64,000 nucleotides of DNA from CAWATZ01 sp963784995. Lineage in GTDB: Bacteria > Planctomycetota > Planctomycetia > Gemmatales > Gemmataceae. The position numbers were made by a program, and so were the translations under genes. The stretch lies in contig CAWATZ010000013.1 in the NCBI GenBank assembly GCA_963784995.1, positions 248,001-312,000 of the forward strand, given 5' to 3'. The notes under the pieces are model-generated. The model saw only the letters and a list, made by a program, of their open reading frames with translations. It was not told the DNA's origin and ran no database searches. Below, piece after piece: positions 1-10,469 of this stretch (its first letter is position 1; the number at the start of each line of letters is the position of its first letter).

Positions 1-3000
1 GAGACCAGCACCAGCACCACCCAGGACACGACCGCCGACGGCAACCTCACCGACAGCAGCACCACGACCAGCACCGACGTCAAGGCATTGCCCAACAACG
101 GCAACCTGCTCAGTGGGGCCTTCAGCGATTCCGGCACCGACACCATCAGCAGCCTGGTCAAGGCGACTAGCACCGACGGCAACCTGACCGACAGCAGCAC
201 CACCATCGCCGTTGATAGCAACGTCGTCCAGGACAACGACAACGAGATCAGCGGCAGCCTCAGCGACAGCGACACCGAGACCATCACCAGCACGGTCATC
301 GACACCAAAACAGACGGAGCGCTGACCGACTCCAGCACAACCACGAGCATCGATAGCCACGCCATCCTGGACACCGGCGACGAGGACACCGGCGATTTCA
401 CCGACACCGATACCGAGACGGACGTCAGCATCACCCAGGACAACACCACCGACGGCAACCTCACCGATATCAGCACGGTCGTCGCGACTGACAGCAATGC
501 CATCCAGGACAGTGGCAACGACTTCAGCGGCGCCTCCACTGACGGCGACAACGAGACCATCAACAGCACCACGTACGACACCATCACCGACGGCGCCTTC
601 ACCGATTCCAGCACGATCATCAGCACGGACAGCAACACCATTCAGGACAGCGGCAACGCGTTCGGCGGCGGCTTCGCCGCCAGCGACGGCGAGACCATCA
701 CCAGCACCACTTACAACACCATCACGGACGGTGCCCTGGTCGATTCCAGCACCAGCGTCAGCACGGACACGAATGCCATCCAGGATAGCGGCAACGACTT
801 CAGCGGTGCCTTTGCCGATTCCGACAGCGAGACCGTCACCAGCACCACCCAGGACAGCACCACCGACGGCGCCCTGACCGACAGCAGCACAACCACGGCG
901 ACGGACACGAACGCTATCCAGGATAACGGCAACGATATCAGCGGGGACGAGACCGACAGCGACACTGAGACGACGACCAGCACGACTCAGGACAACACCG
1001 GCGACGGCAACCTCACCGATTCCAGCACCACCACGGCGACCGACACCAACGCCATCCAGGATAGCGGGAACAACTTCAGCGGCGACTACACCAACGCCGA
1101 CACGGAATCGCTCAACAGCGTCGTTCAGGACACCACGACCGACGGCAACCTGACGGACACGAGCACAACGACGGTCAACGTCGGCCACACGCTCCAGGAC
1201 AATGGCAACGACTTTGCCGGCGACTTCACCAACAGCGACACCGAGGTCGCGAACAGCACGACTCAGGACACGACGAGCAATGGTGCCGTCACCGACAGCA
1301 GCACGACCACGGCCACGACCAACGCCTCGATCCAGGACAACGGCAACGACTTCAGCGGCGACGACACCGACACCGACACGGAAACCGACACGAGCACGAC
1401 CCAGGACAACACCACGGCCGGCAACCTGACAGACACAAGCACGACCACGACCACAGACAATGCCTCGATCCAGGACAGCGGCAACGGTTTCAGCGGCGAC
1501 TTCACAAACAGCGACAACGAGGCGATCAACAGCACCACTCAGGACACCACTACCGACGGGGCGTTGACCGACAGCAGCACGACGACCGCGACAGACACCC
1601 ATGCGATCCAGGACAACGGCAACGACTTCAGCGGCAACGACACCGAGACTGACAGCGAGACGCTCAACAGCAGCATCCAGGACAGCACCACTGACGGAGC
1701 GCTGACGGATTCCAGTACGGCCAACTCAACGGATGCCAGCGCCATCCTGGACACTAGCAACAACTTCAGCGGTGCCTACGTCGATTCCAACAACGAGACG
1801 ATCAACAGCACCACCCAGGACACAACCACCGATGGGCCTTTGACAGATTCCAGCACGACCTCCGCGACCGATAGCAACGCGATCCAGGACAGCGGCAACG
1901 ACTTCAGCGGCGACTTCAGCAATTCGGATAATGAGACGCTCAACAGCACTGTCCAGGACACAACGACGGACGGTGCCCTGACGGACTCGAACACCACGAC
2001 CAGCACCGACAGCAACACCATCCTGGACAGCGGCAACCAGTTCAACGGCACTCTGGTCGAGTCGAACAACGAGACCGTCACCGGCACCACGCAGGACACC
2101 ACGACCGACGGCAACCTCACCGATTCCAGCACCACCGGCAGTACCGACACTGCCAGCATCCTGAAGGTCAGTAACCTGTTCAGCGGCGTCTTCACCAACA
2201 CCGACACCGCCACGATCACTTGCAGCGTGCAGGACAACGCTACCAGTGGCAACCTGACCGACACCAGCACAACCAGCAGCACCGACACCAGTTCCGTGCA
2301 AGACAGCGGCAACCGCTACACCGGCGCTGACAGCGTCGTGGACCTGGTTCCCGAGACCATCACCGCTTCGGTGCAGGATACCACGACCAACGGCAACTTG
2401 ACCGACACCAGCACGACCACGCCCACAGAGATCAGTTCCAGCCAGCAGAGCGGTAATCAGTTCAGCGGTGTCTTCACCGGCAGTGATGCGAAAACGGTCA
2501 CCGGCACCGTCCAGGACGTGACCATCAACGGCAACCTGACCGATTCCAGCACCACGACCACCACCGACAGTAATGCCATCCAGTCCAGCGTGAACGTCTT
2601 CAGCGGGGCCGTGGCTGTCTCGAACACAGAAGTCATCACCACGGTCGTCAACGACACTCTCACGGACGGATCTTACACCGACAGCAGCACGACCACCGCT
2701 GTTGATAGCAACCTCATCCAGGTGAACAGCAACGTCTTCAGCGGCGCGTTCACCCAGTCCAACACGGAGACTGTCACCAGCACGGTGCAGGACAACGTCA
2801 GCGACGGCAACCTCAACGACACCAGCACGACGACTACGACGGACAGCCACGCCATCCAGAACAGCGGCAACGTCATCAGCGGTGCGGTCACCGGCACCGA
2901 CACCGAGACCATCAATAGCACTCTCGTCCAGGACACCCTCACCGTTGGCGGCCTGACCGACACCAAGACAGGGACAGCCACGACCTCCGAGGCGATCCAG

Positions 3001-3170
3001 AACGGCGGCAACACCATCAGCGGTGACATCAGCGACTCCGCCAGCGCCAGCAGCACGGCCACGGTCCAGGACACGGTGGTCAACCAGGGACTGACCGTCT
3101 CCAGCACGACCACCAGCAGCGACAGCACGAACACCCAGGACAGCAGCAACGTCTTCAGCGGTGCCATCAG
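1..3170 (+). repeat. Tandem ~138-bp coding repeat array
   Basis: Degenerate tandem units of about 138 bp (46 codons) lie inside the giant repeat gene. Each encodes a version of NLTDSSTTTATD-N-AIQD-GN-FSGD followed by T-E-T-STTQDTTTDG. About 23 units fit in this stretch. The low-complexity Ser/Thr/Asp bias produces long antisense frames that are not genes. Confidence 0.8.
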
Positions 3171-5757
3171 CAGTTCCATGTCGGATTCCGGAGGAGCGAC
3201 GATAACGGAGTCCGGCACGGACGCCCGGGGTGCCTTCTCCGGCTCTTCCTCCAGCACCCAGAGTGTCAGCGACAGCGACAGCGGCAACGCTCTGACTGGC
3301 AGCGATGCGCACAGCCAGACGATCACGACCCAGACGCAAGCGTCGCGCTCCGGAGGCGACGGCACGACCAGCTACAGCCAGTCCACCTCGGACAGCACCA
3401 CGGTGACCCTGCAGGAGAACGGCAACCGCCTTACCGGCGACTACAACCGGACGACGACGACTGCGGACAGCACCAGCATCGGAGAGATCGGCAGTTACTC
3501 CGGTACGGCCACGGACTACTCGCTGACCGAGAACGACACCAGCAACAGCACCATCCAGCAGACGGTGAACCTCTACAGCGGCACCGACAGCCAGAACACG
3601 ACGGTTTCGACGACAACCTCCCTGGTGGAGTCGGGCAGCAACAGCAGCGGTGACTATTCCCTGAACCAGGGAGCCAGCACGTCGGTGACCGTGTCCCAGA
3701 GCGGCAATGACCTGAGTGGGGCCTACAACAATAGTGGCACGACGACCAGCGGTAGCACCATTCAGGAAAGCGACACCGTTAGCACAGGTTCGAGCAGCTA
3801 TACCGAGACAAGCACCGCCTCGGGCACAACGCAGGAGAGCGGCAACGGCATCAGCGGCGACTACAGCGACGACAACGGTACGACGACCACGACAACGCTC
3901 CAGGACAGCGGCAGCAACGCCGACGGCGCGTTCACGGTCGGCAGCAGTGACACGGCGACGACGAGCGTGCAGCAGAGCGGCAACTCCATCAGTGGTTCCT
4001 ACACCAGCACCACGAACACCACGGACAATTACAGCGTCACGCAGACGCTGACGACTTCGAGCAGCGATGCCACCTGGACCGAGGGCGGCCAGAACAGTTT
4101 CACCGGGCAAGAGAGCGGCAACAAAGTGCTGGGGTCTTACACGCGCGGCCAGAGCGGCAGCGACAGCTATGGCATCGTGGAAACAGGGACAAACTCGGCT
4201 GGCGCTTTCAGCGAAACGCTCAGCGGCAGCGACAGTTGGAACCTCAGCGAGTCGGGCAACAGCGTCAACCAGACGTTCATTCGGAGTGAGTCGGGCAGTG
4301 GCCAGGCGACCTTGGCGGACACGGGTTCGGGAGCGCTGCTGGTTTCGGGCGGCTACACCTACGGCTACGGTCTGGAGGAGAGCGGCAGCTGGAATGCGGG
4401 CAGCGCCACGCAGAGCGAGACCGGGAGCGACCGCTACACTCTGCTGCAGGGCTTCAGCAACGTGGCGGACACGGCCAACGGTGCCAACCTGGGCAACCTC
4501 GATTTCAGTCCTTTTGGTGTCACGTTTGTCGATCCTGGTCCCAATGACGAGATCCACCAAGGGGCTTGGTGGGAGTACTTGATTCCTCTTTGGGGCTCAG
4601 GCCGAAGCGCTTACGAGTCGTTTGCAGCAGGCAATTGGCGCTGGGGGATTTTCCACACTGTCCTCGCGGTTGGCGACATCTGCCTTGTAAAATCAATCTC
4701 CCAAGGGGTTCTAAAGCTCGGATGGAAAGTCCTAAGTCCTGGATTCATGCGATTTTGGGTGCAATGTAGACATTCATGGTGGTCCATTGGAGACAGAGTG
4801 TTTGAAGGAGTTTGGGCCAGGTATGTGAATGGTGTACTCACAAGAACTCGTGCCCAGTGGCGATGGTGGAAGGCCATTATGGAGTGGGATAAGGGAGTTC
4901 CAGGGGTACGAAAAGTGGTGGCTCAGAACTGTTGTTTCTGTGGCAAAGGACGCATTCCTTTTCCTGTGCTAAGTACTGAATTGGCTATGCTCACATACGA
5001 GAATGGGGGAAAATGGACTTTACTCTGTCACGTTGCGCTCTGGAACGCTTGGAGTCGAGCGAACTTCCATGTGCCTAATTTGGTGTTGGGAAGACTAATC
5101 CAAAGATTTGAACCACTAGCCGAGGCTGGAAAGGGACAAGGGAATCTGGCGGGCAATGGACCTGGCAATGTTGGAGCGCTGCAACCTCCCAATCGAGTGA
5201 TTGGTGCAGTTGCCCTTCCCCCGGATGCTGAAGTTGCCGTCCCACGTACTCTGCCTCTTGGAGCCTTTGGTATAATGGCTTGGGGAGTGATAGAGGGTGT
5301 TTTTACAGGCAGGATTTTTACTGTGGGCGGAAAACCACCGTTGGCAGACGGTGACATTATTGTGGACAACAAGCAACCTCAGGCTGTAGCGAGAGCTGAG
5401 AAGGGGCCTGGTGTTCCAAACTCCGGCATCCCAGCATTTCAAGGGAACGCGCAAGGCCAATGGCGATTGCCAAATGCCGCAGAGCGTGCTTGGATCGATA
5501 GCATCTTTGCTCCTCGAATTGCTGCTCTGCAAGCATCAATTGAAGAGGCCGGGCGAAACGGGATTCCTGCTGAAGCGATTCCTGGCGCTCAAGCAGGGAT
5601 CCGTGAGTTGGAGGCGGCGCGTGAACAGGCCATGAATCAACGGGTCGGTGGTTCGTGTATAGTTCAGGTTACGATCCCCCTTGAGGGCGGCCGGTGTGAG
5701 ACTTTCATCATGACTCCAGATGGACGCACGGGCTCCTTCATTTGGAAGCAACAGTAA
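1..5757 (+). CDS. Giant repeat protein with polymorphic-toxin-like C-terminal tip (5' end outside window)
   Basis: The frame is open from base 1, so the gene starts upstream and at least 1,918 codons are visible. Roughly the first 3.1 kb encodes a tandem Thr/Ser/Asp-rich repeat of about 46 residues (pattern NLTDSSTTT...AIQDSGNDFSG...TSTTQDTTTDG). A second part has shorter SGN-x-(I/L)-SG-x-Y units. The repeats end at the hinge NLDFSPFGVTFVDP (codons up to about 4535). The remaining 400 residues are unrelated in style: a Trp-rich pretoxin-like stretch (WWEYLIPLWGSGRSAYESF), a CCFCGKG motif, an Ala/Glu helix and the end RTGSFIWKQQ. Base composition drops after the hinge. Long repeats, a conserved hinge, a variable tip and a following small gene are the layout of polymorphic toxins. 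I do not recognise the tip's fold, and toxicity is inferred. Confidence 0.75.
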   Translation, partial: ETSTSTTQDTTADGNLTDSSTTTSTDVKALPNNGNLLSGAFSDSGTDTISSLVKATSTDGNLTDSSTTIAVDSNVVQDNDNEISGSLSDSDTETITSTVIDTKTDGALTDSSTTTSIDSHAILDTGDEDTGDFTDTDTETDVSITQDNTTDGNLTDISTVVATDSNAIQDSGNDFSGASTDGDNETINSTTYDTITDGAFTDSSTIISTDSNTIQDSGNAFGGGFAASDGETITSTTYNTITDGALVDSSTSVSTDTNAIQDSGNDFSGAFADSDSETVTSTTQDSTTDGALTDSSTTTATDTNAIQDNGNDISGDETDSDTETTTSTTQDNTGDGNLTDSSTTTATDTNAIQDSGNNFSGDYTNADTESLNSVVQDTTTDGNLTDTSTTTVNVGHTLQDNGNDFAGDFTNSDTEVANSTTQDTTSNGAVTDSSTTTATTNASIQDNGNDFSGDDTDTDTETDTSTTQDNTTAGNLTDTSTTTTTDNASIQDSGNGFSGDFTNSDNEAINSTTQDTTTDGALTDSSTTTATDTHAIQDNGNDFSGNDTETDSETLNSSIQDSTTDGALTDSSTANSTDASAILDTSNNFSGAYVDSNNETINSTTQDTTTDGPLTDSSTTSATDSNAIQDSGNDFSGDFSNSDNETLNSTVQDTTTDGALTDSNTTTSTDSNTILDSGNQFNGTLVESNNETVTGTTQDTTTDGNLTDSSTTGSTDTASILKVSNLFSGVFTNTDTATITCSVQDNATSGNLTDTSTTSSTDTSSVQDSGNRYTGADSVVDLVPETITASVQDTTTNGNLTDTSTTTPTEISSSQQSGNQFSGVFTGSDAKTVTGTVQDVTINGNLTDSSTTTTTDSNAIQSSVNVFSGAVAVSNTEVITTVVNDTLTDGSYTDSSTTTAVDSNLIQVNSNVFSGAFTQSNTETVTSTVQDNVSDGNLNDTSTTTTTDSHAIQNSGNVISGAVTGTDTETINSTLVQDTLTVGGLTDTKTGTATTSEAIQNGGNTISGDISDSASASSTATVQDTVVNQGLTVSSTTTSSDSTNTQDSSNVFSGAISSSMSDSGGATITESGTDARGAFSGSSSSTQSVSDSDSGNALTGSDAHSQTITTQTQASRSGGDGTTSYSQSTSDSTTVTLQENGNRLTGDYNRTTTTADSTSIGEIGSYSGTATDYSLTENDTSNSTIQQTVNLYSGTDSQNTTVSTTTSLVESGSNSSGDYSLNQGASTSVTVSQSGNDLSGAYNNSGTTTSGSTIQESDTVSTGSSSYTETSTASGTTQESGNGISGDYSDDNGTTTTTTLQDSGSNADGAFTVGSSDTATTSVQQSGNSISGSYTSTTNTTDNYSVTQTLTTSSSDATWTEGGQNSFTGQESGNKVLGSYTRGQSGSDSYGIVETGTNSAGAFSETLSGSDSWNLSESGNSVNQTFIRSESGSGQATLADTGSGALLVSGGYTYGYGLEESGSWNAGSATQSETGSDRYTLLQGFSNVADTANGANLGNLDFSPFGVTFVDPGPNDEIHQGAWWEYLIPLWGSGRSAYESFAAGNWRWGIFHTVLAVGDICLVKSISQGVLKLGWKVLSPGFMRFWVQCRHSWWSIGDRVFEGVWARYVNGVLTRTRAQWRWWKAIMEWDKGVPGVRKVVAQNCCFCGKGRIPFPVLSTELAMLTYENGGKWTLLCHVALWNAWSRANFHVPNLVLGRLIQRFEPLAEAGKGQGNLAGNGPGNVGALQPPNRVIGAVALPPDAEVAVPRTLPLGAFGIMAWGVIEGVFTGRIFTVGGKPPLADGDIIVDNKQPQAVARAEKGPGVPNSGIPAFQGNAQGQWRLPNAAERAWIDSIFAPRIAALQASIEEAGRNGIPAEAIPGAQAGIRELEAAREQAMNQRVGGSCIVQVTIPLEGGRCETFIMTPDGRTGSFIWKQQ
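1864..4535 (+). repeat. Long direct repeat, copy 1 (pair with 7299-9970)
   Basis: This 2,672-bp block of the giant gene recurs at 7299-9970. Matched landmarks at the start, at 3625/9060, at 4521/9956 and at the hinge all give the same offset of 5,435 nt, so there is no net indel. The copies differ only by scattered substitutions and diverge completely just after the codons for TFVDP. Confidence 0.9.
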
Positions 5758-5862
5758 GGAGGTTTGACTTACATTCCTATCCTCCTTGTCGGCGCAAATG
5801 GTTAAGTATCAATGGCCGTACTTAACGATGCCCAAATCGACATTATTGGAGTTGCCATTCCG

Positions 5863-6621
5863 ATGACCGAGACAAAGTGGTTGTCATGTACTGATCCTTT
5901 TGCAATGTTAGCGTTCGTGAGGGGGCGTGAAGGATTCCGCGGATACTTAGCTCGCAATGTGTTGGCATGGTTCGGCTTGACAATACAGCCGCCAATCCGC
6001 TTTATGAGCGAGCGTAAGGCACGCTTGTTTGGATGCGCTTCGTGTCAGCGACTTTGGGCTCTGCTCGATCACCGCGGCCGCCATGCTATTGAAATCGTTG
6101 AACGATATGCTGATGATGCAGTACCCGCCGATGAGTTAGTTCAGACAGAACAATTAGTAGACCAAGCATGGCGGGAAACGCCGGAATCACAACAGGCAGC
6201 TTGGCATGCAATCACCACCGTTTGGTTTCTTGTGTCTTGGGAAACGATCATTGCTGCACGAGGGTACTGGGCAGAAGACCTCGTCGTCAACGGAGTCCTC
6301 AAGGCTGTTGCAGAATCCCCAATCGGCAGAGAAACCAGCTGTACGGCCGAAAACAGAACTTTATGTAATCTATTGAGAGATGTTGTCAACCCATTTTTCC
6401 AATATGAATCATTCCCTTCATGCGGTTTTTGGAATTCCACTTGCGTGTCAAACCTGGCAAATGCGATCTATGAAGACAAGGCATTTGATCAAATGCCTAT
6501 TTTGGCTGATGCTTTGGAGGACGTCGGTTCAATCGAATCGAGTATTATAGAACACTGTCGTTCGGACATCGATCATGTTCGTGGGTGTTGGGTCATCGAT
6601 TTGCTCACGCAGCGGCGTTAG
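5863..6621 (+). CDS. Candidate immunity protein (WLxCTDPxxML family)
   Basis: A 252-residue protein beginning about 105 nt after the toxin-like gene, on the same strand. The N-terminus MTETKWLSCTDPFAML, then RKARLFGCASCQRLWALL and AIEIVERYADD, match a paralogous family I know from Gemmata-like planctomycetes, usually annotated as hypothetical. That match favours the ATG at 5863; an in-frame ATG at 5812 would add 17 residues outside the family pattern. No signal peptide or membrane segment is seen. Position directly behind a variable toxin tip makes immunity the natural guess, but the family is not proven to have that role. Confidence 0.6.
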   Translation: MTETKWLSCTDPFAMLAFVRGREGFRGYLARNVLAWFGLTIQPPIRFMSERKARLFGCASCQRLWALLDHRGRHAIEIVERYADDAVPADELVQTEQLVDQAWRETPESQQAAWHAITTVWFLVSWETIIAARGYWAEDLVVNGVLKAVAESPIGRETSCTAENRTLCNLLRDVVNPFFQYESFPSCGFWNSTCVSNLANAIYEDKAFDQMPILADALEDVGSIESSIIEHCRSDIDHVRGCWVIDLLTQRR

Positions 6622-7277
6622 AAACCGACCAGAACGGGGACGCATGCTGCGCCAAGAAAGCGTGACCGGAAACGGGACGCATGTGGTTTCATACAATCTT
6701 CACAATGCATAACAACCCCGGCTACAACGCTCCGAACCGGAAAGAGTACGCATGTCGTTTCACACAATCTTCACAATTCGGCCCTTTCAACCGGAAAGGG
6801 GAAACCGGAAAGGGGAAACCGGAAAGGGGACGCATGTTGTTTCACACAATCTTCATAATTCGGTCGTTACAGGGACTCCTGTCTTTGTGTCGATCGTACA
6901 CGAGTTGCCAGGTCCCCGATGACGCCGTTGGTTTCCCAACAAGGACAGCCTCCGTTAGCAAACCGCGGTGACGGCGACTCCATTGTCATAAACTGCGGCC
7001 CAGCCCGGAGGCATGAACTCCTCCCTTCGTCCCTCGGTTCCACACTGGCGGGCGGCACGCGCTTTCGCTACCATGGCAACAGTGAAAGCAGCCATCGCGA
7101 TCTGATGGCGGCAAGCTCTTTGACAACTTGGCAGTTACAGAAAGGGTGGCTGGGTGATCCGGGGCGTGATGCAGTGTGGTCGTGCGCCATCGGATCATCC
7201 AGCCCCATACACTCGACCAAATGCCGTTGGCGACTACAGCGCCTTGATCCTGTGGGGCGACGGCAACCGATGGCGCT
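6622..7277. other. Non-coding stretch between toxin modules
   Basis: I see no convincing gene here. It holds several degenerate copies of a GGAAAGGGGACGCATG / TTTCACACAATCTTC motif (about 6640-6860), then the 190-bp repeat R1 copy A (6821-7010), then about 235 bp without recognisable content up to the broken 5' end of the second repeat gene. The frame of that gene is closed by TGA at 7245-7247. Confidence 0.6.
6821..7010. repeat. R1 repeat, copy A (190 bp)
   Basis: The segment runs from GGAAAGGGGACGCATG through CTTCATAATTCGGTCGTT and CCGTTAGCAAACCGCGGTGA to GCCCAGCCCGGAG. A same-length, clearly homologous copy lies at 11429-11618, and a partial copy at 14156-14264. Copies A and B each follow a candidate immunity gene. 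Confidence 0.8.
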
Positions 7278-10200
7278 TTGACCGACAGCACCACCACCGC
7301 GACCGACAGCAACGCCATCCAGGACAACGGCAACGACTTCAGCGGCGACTTCAGCAATTCGGATAATGAGACGCTCAACAGCACTGTCCAGGACACAACG
7401 ACGGACGGTGCCCTGACGGACTCGAACACCACGACCAGCACCGACAGCAACACCATCCTGGACAGCGGCAACCAGTTCAACGGCACTCTGGTCGAGTCGA
7501 ACAACGAGACCGTCACCGGCACCACGCAGGACACCACGACCGACGGCAACCTCACCGATTCCAGCACCACCGGCAGTACCGACACTGCCAGCATCCTGAA
7601 GGTCAGTAACCTGTTCAGCGGCGTCTTCACCAACACCGACACCGCTACGATCAATTGCAGCGTGCAGGACAACGCGACGAATGGCAACCTGACCGACAGC
7701 AGCACCAGCAGCAGCACCGACACCAGTTCCGTGCAAGACAGCGGCAACCGCTACACCGGCGCTGACAGCGTCGTGGACCTGGTTCCCGAGACCATCACTG
7801 CTTCGGTGCAGGATACCACAACCAACGGCAACCTGACCGACACCAGCACGACCACACCCACCGAGATCAGTTCCAGCCAGCAGAGCGGCAATCAGTTCAG
7901 CGGTGTCTTCACCGGCAGTGATGCGAAAACGGTCACCGGCACCGTCCAGGACGTGACCATCAACGGCAACCTGACCGATTCCAGCACCACGACCACCACG
8001 GACAGCAATGCCATTCAGTCCAGCGTGAACGTCTTCAGTGGGGCCTTGACGGTCTCGAACACGGAAGTCATCACCACGGTCGTCAACGATACCCTCACGG
8101 ACGGAGCTTACACCAACATCAGCACGACCACCGCCGTCGATAGCAACGTCATCCAGGTCAACAGCAACGTCTTCAGCGGTGCGTTCACCCAGTCCAACGC
8201 GGAGACCATCACCAGCACGGTGCAGGACAACGTCAGCGACGGCAACCTCAACGACACCAGCACCACGACCACGACAGACAGCCATGCCATCCAGAACAGC
8301 GGCAACGTCATCAGCGGTGCGGTCACCGGCACTGACACCGAGACCGTCAACAGCACGCTCGTCCAGGACACGCTTACCGTTGGTGGTCTGACCGATACCA
8401 AAACAGGGACGGCCACGACCAGCAAGGCGATCCAGAACGGCGGCAACACCATCAGCGGCGACTTCAGCGACTCTGCCAGCGCCAGCAGCACGGCCACGGT
8501 CCAGGACACCGTGGTCAACCAGGGTTTGACCGTCTCCAGCACGACCACCAGCAGCGACAGCACGAGAACCCAGGACAGCAGCAACGTCTTCAGCGGCGCC
8601 ATCAGCAGTTCCGCGTCGGATTCAGGAGGGGCAACGACAACGGAGTCAGGCACGGACGCTCGGGGTGCCTTCTCCGGTTCTTCCTCCAGCACCCAGAGTG
8701 TCAGCGACAGCGACAGCGGCAACGCCCTGACCGGCGACGATACGCACAGCCAGTCGATCACGACCCAGACGCAAGCATCGCGTTCCGGAGGCGACGGCAC
8801 GACCAGCTACAGCCAGTCCACTTCGGACAGCGTCACCGTGACCCTGCAGGAGAACGGCAACCGTCTCACCGGGGACTATACCCGGACAACCACGGTGGCG
8901 GACAGCACCAGCATCGGGGAGATCGGCAGCTACTCGGGCACGGCCACCGACTACTCGCTGACTGAGAACGACACCAGCAACAGCACCATCCAGCAGACGG
9001 TGAATCTCTACAGCGGCACGGACAGCCAGAACACGACGGCCTCGACGACTTCTTCCCTGGTGGAGTCGGGCAGCAACAGCAGCGGTGACTATTCCCTGAA
9101 CCAGGGAGCCAGCACGTCGGTGACCGTGTCCCAGAGCGGCAATGACCTGAGTGGGGCCTACAACAACAGTGGCACGACGACCAGCGGTAGCACCATCCAG
9201 GAAAGCGACACGGTTAGCACAGGTTCGAGCAGCTATACCGAGACAAGCACCGCCTCGGGCACAACGCAGGAGAGCGGCAACACTGTCAGCGGCGCCTACA
9301 GCGACGACAACAGTACGACGACCACGACGACACTGCAAGACAGTGGCAGCAACGCCGACGGCGCGTTCACGGTCGGCAGCAGTGACACGGCGACGACGAG
9401 CGTACAGCAGAGCGGCAACTCCATCAGCGGTTCCTACTCCAGCACTACGAACACGGTGGACAGTTACAGCGTCACCCAGACACTAACCACTTCGAGCAGC
9501 GACGCCACCTGGACCGAGGACGGTCAGAACAGCTTGACCGGGCAGGAGAGCGGCAACCAGGTGCTGGGGTCTTACACGCGGGGGCAGAGCGGCAGCGACA
9601 GCTATGGCATCGTGGAGACGGGGACAAACGCGGCCGGCGACTTCAGCGAGACGCTCAGTGGCAGCGACAGCTGGAACCTGAGCGAGTCGGGCAACAGCGC
9701 CAACCAGACGTTCACGCGGAGCGATTCGGGGACAGGTCAGGCCAGCTTGTCGGATACGGGTTCAGGAGCGCTGCTGGTTTCGGGTGGCTACACGTACGGC
9801 TACGGTCTGGAGGAGAGCGGCAGCTGGAATGCGGGCAGCGCCACGCAGAGCGAAACCGGCAGCGACCGCTACACTCTGCTGCAGGGCTTCAGCAACGTGG
9901 CGGACACGGCCAACGGAGCCAACCTGGGCAACCTCGATTTCAGTCCCTTTGGCGTCACCTTCGTCGATCCAACTACCCTCTCTGGTGCTGTTGGGAACTT
10001 TTTCATTGGTGCTGGGCACGCTATCTGGGACATCGGTGCCGTGCCCGTCGATCTGGTTATGATTTCTGTTGACGCTGCCTGCGGAACGTACACCTGGAAA
10101 CCGATCAGTTACACTGCTACGGCAGTGGAGGAGGCATCCCGCTCTGGTGCCGGCTACTGGGACATAGCCACGCCAATGGTGTTGAATGGCGCTACCTTGG

Positions 10201-10469
10201 GTTTGTATGGGTTGTGCAGCGCTGCCTATAAATGGTATGAAACTGGAGATTCGGATGAGTTTTTCCAGGCACTGGGCGGAGAGGCGGTGTTCTTTGCGAG
10301 CCTTTGGCTAGCCCGCTCCGGCCCTGCCGGGAAAGGCGGCGGCGCGGGCGCAGGGACCGGGAAAACCGCCACCTGGAGCGGTTTCGCCTGCCACGCAAGC
10401 GAAAGTGGCAGCGGCCAGGGCAAACCTGGGCAAGGCGGCAGGCGAACTTGGAGCCGATGGAAAGCCTAA
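7278..10469 (+). pseudogene. 5'-truncated second copy of the giant repeat gene with a different tip
   Basis: The frame opens after TGA at 7245 and enters the repeat pattern in mid-unit (DGALTDSTTTATDSN), with only a TTG available at 7278 and no visible ribosome site or signal sequence. Bases 7299-9970 are collinear with 1864-4535. After the shared hinge TFVDP the protein changes to TTLSGAVGNFFIGAGHAIWD and a hydrophobic region with WDIATPMVLNGATLGLYGL, typical of a pretoxin segment. This frame ends at 10469 in sequence with no sensible coding character; the tip very likely continues in the next frame (10312-11085). It resembles an orphan tip cassette that could recombine with the intact gene upstream. 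Confidence 0.7.
7299..9970 (+). repeat. Long direct repeat, copy 2 (pair with 1864-4535)
   Basis: Collinear with 1864-4535 at a constant offset of 5,435 nt over 2,672 bp. The 5' edge falls in the middle of a tandem unit and the 3' edge at the hinge between repeat stalk and variable tip, as expected for recombination substrates. Confidence 0.9.

Noticed and set aside
1..3170. CRISPR array because of the regular repeats
   Set aside because: The period is about 138 bp, units are degenerate, there are no unique spacers, and the repeats are in one open reading frame.
1726..4560. A 944-codon antisense frame across the repeat gene
   Set aside because: It arises because the Thr/Ser/Asp repeat codons avoid stops in the opposite strand; it has no domain, start signal or homology pattern, and similar frames mirror the second copy.
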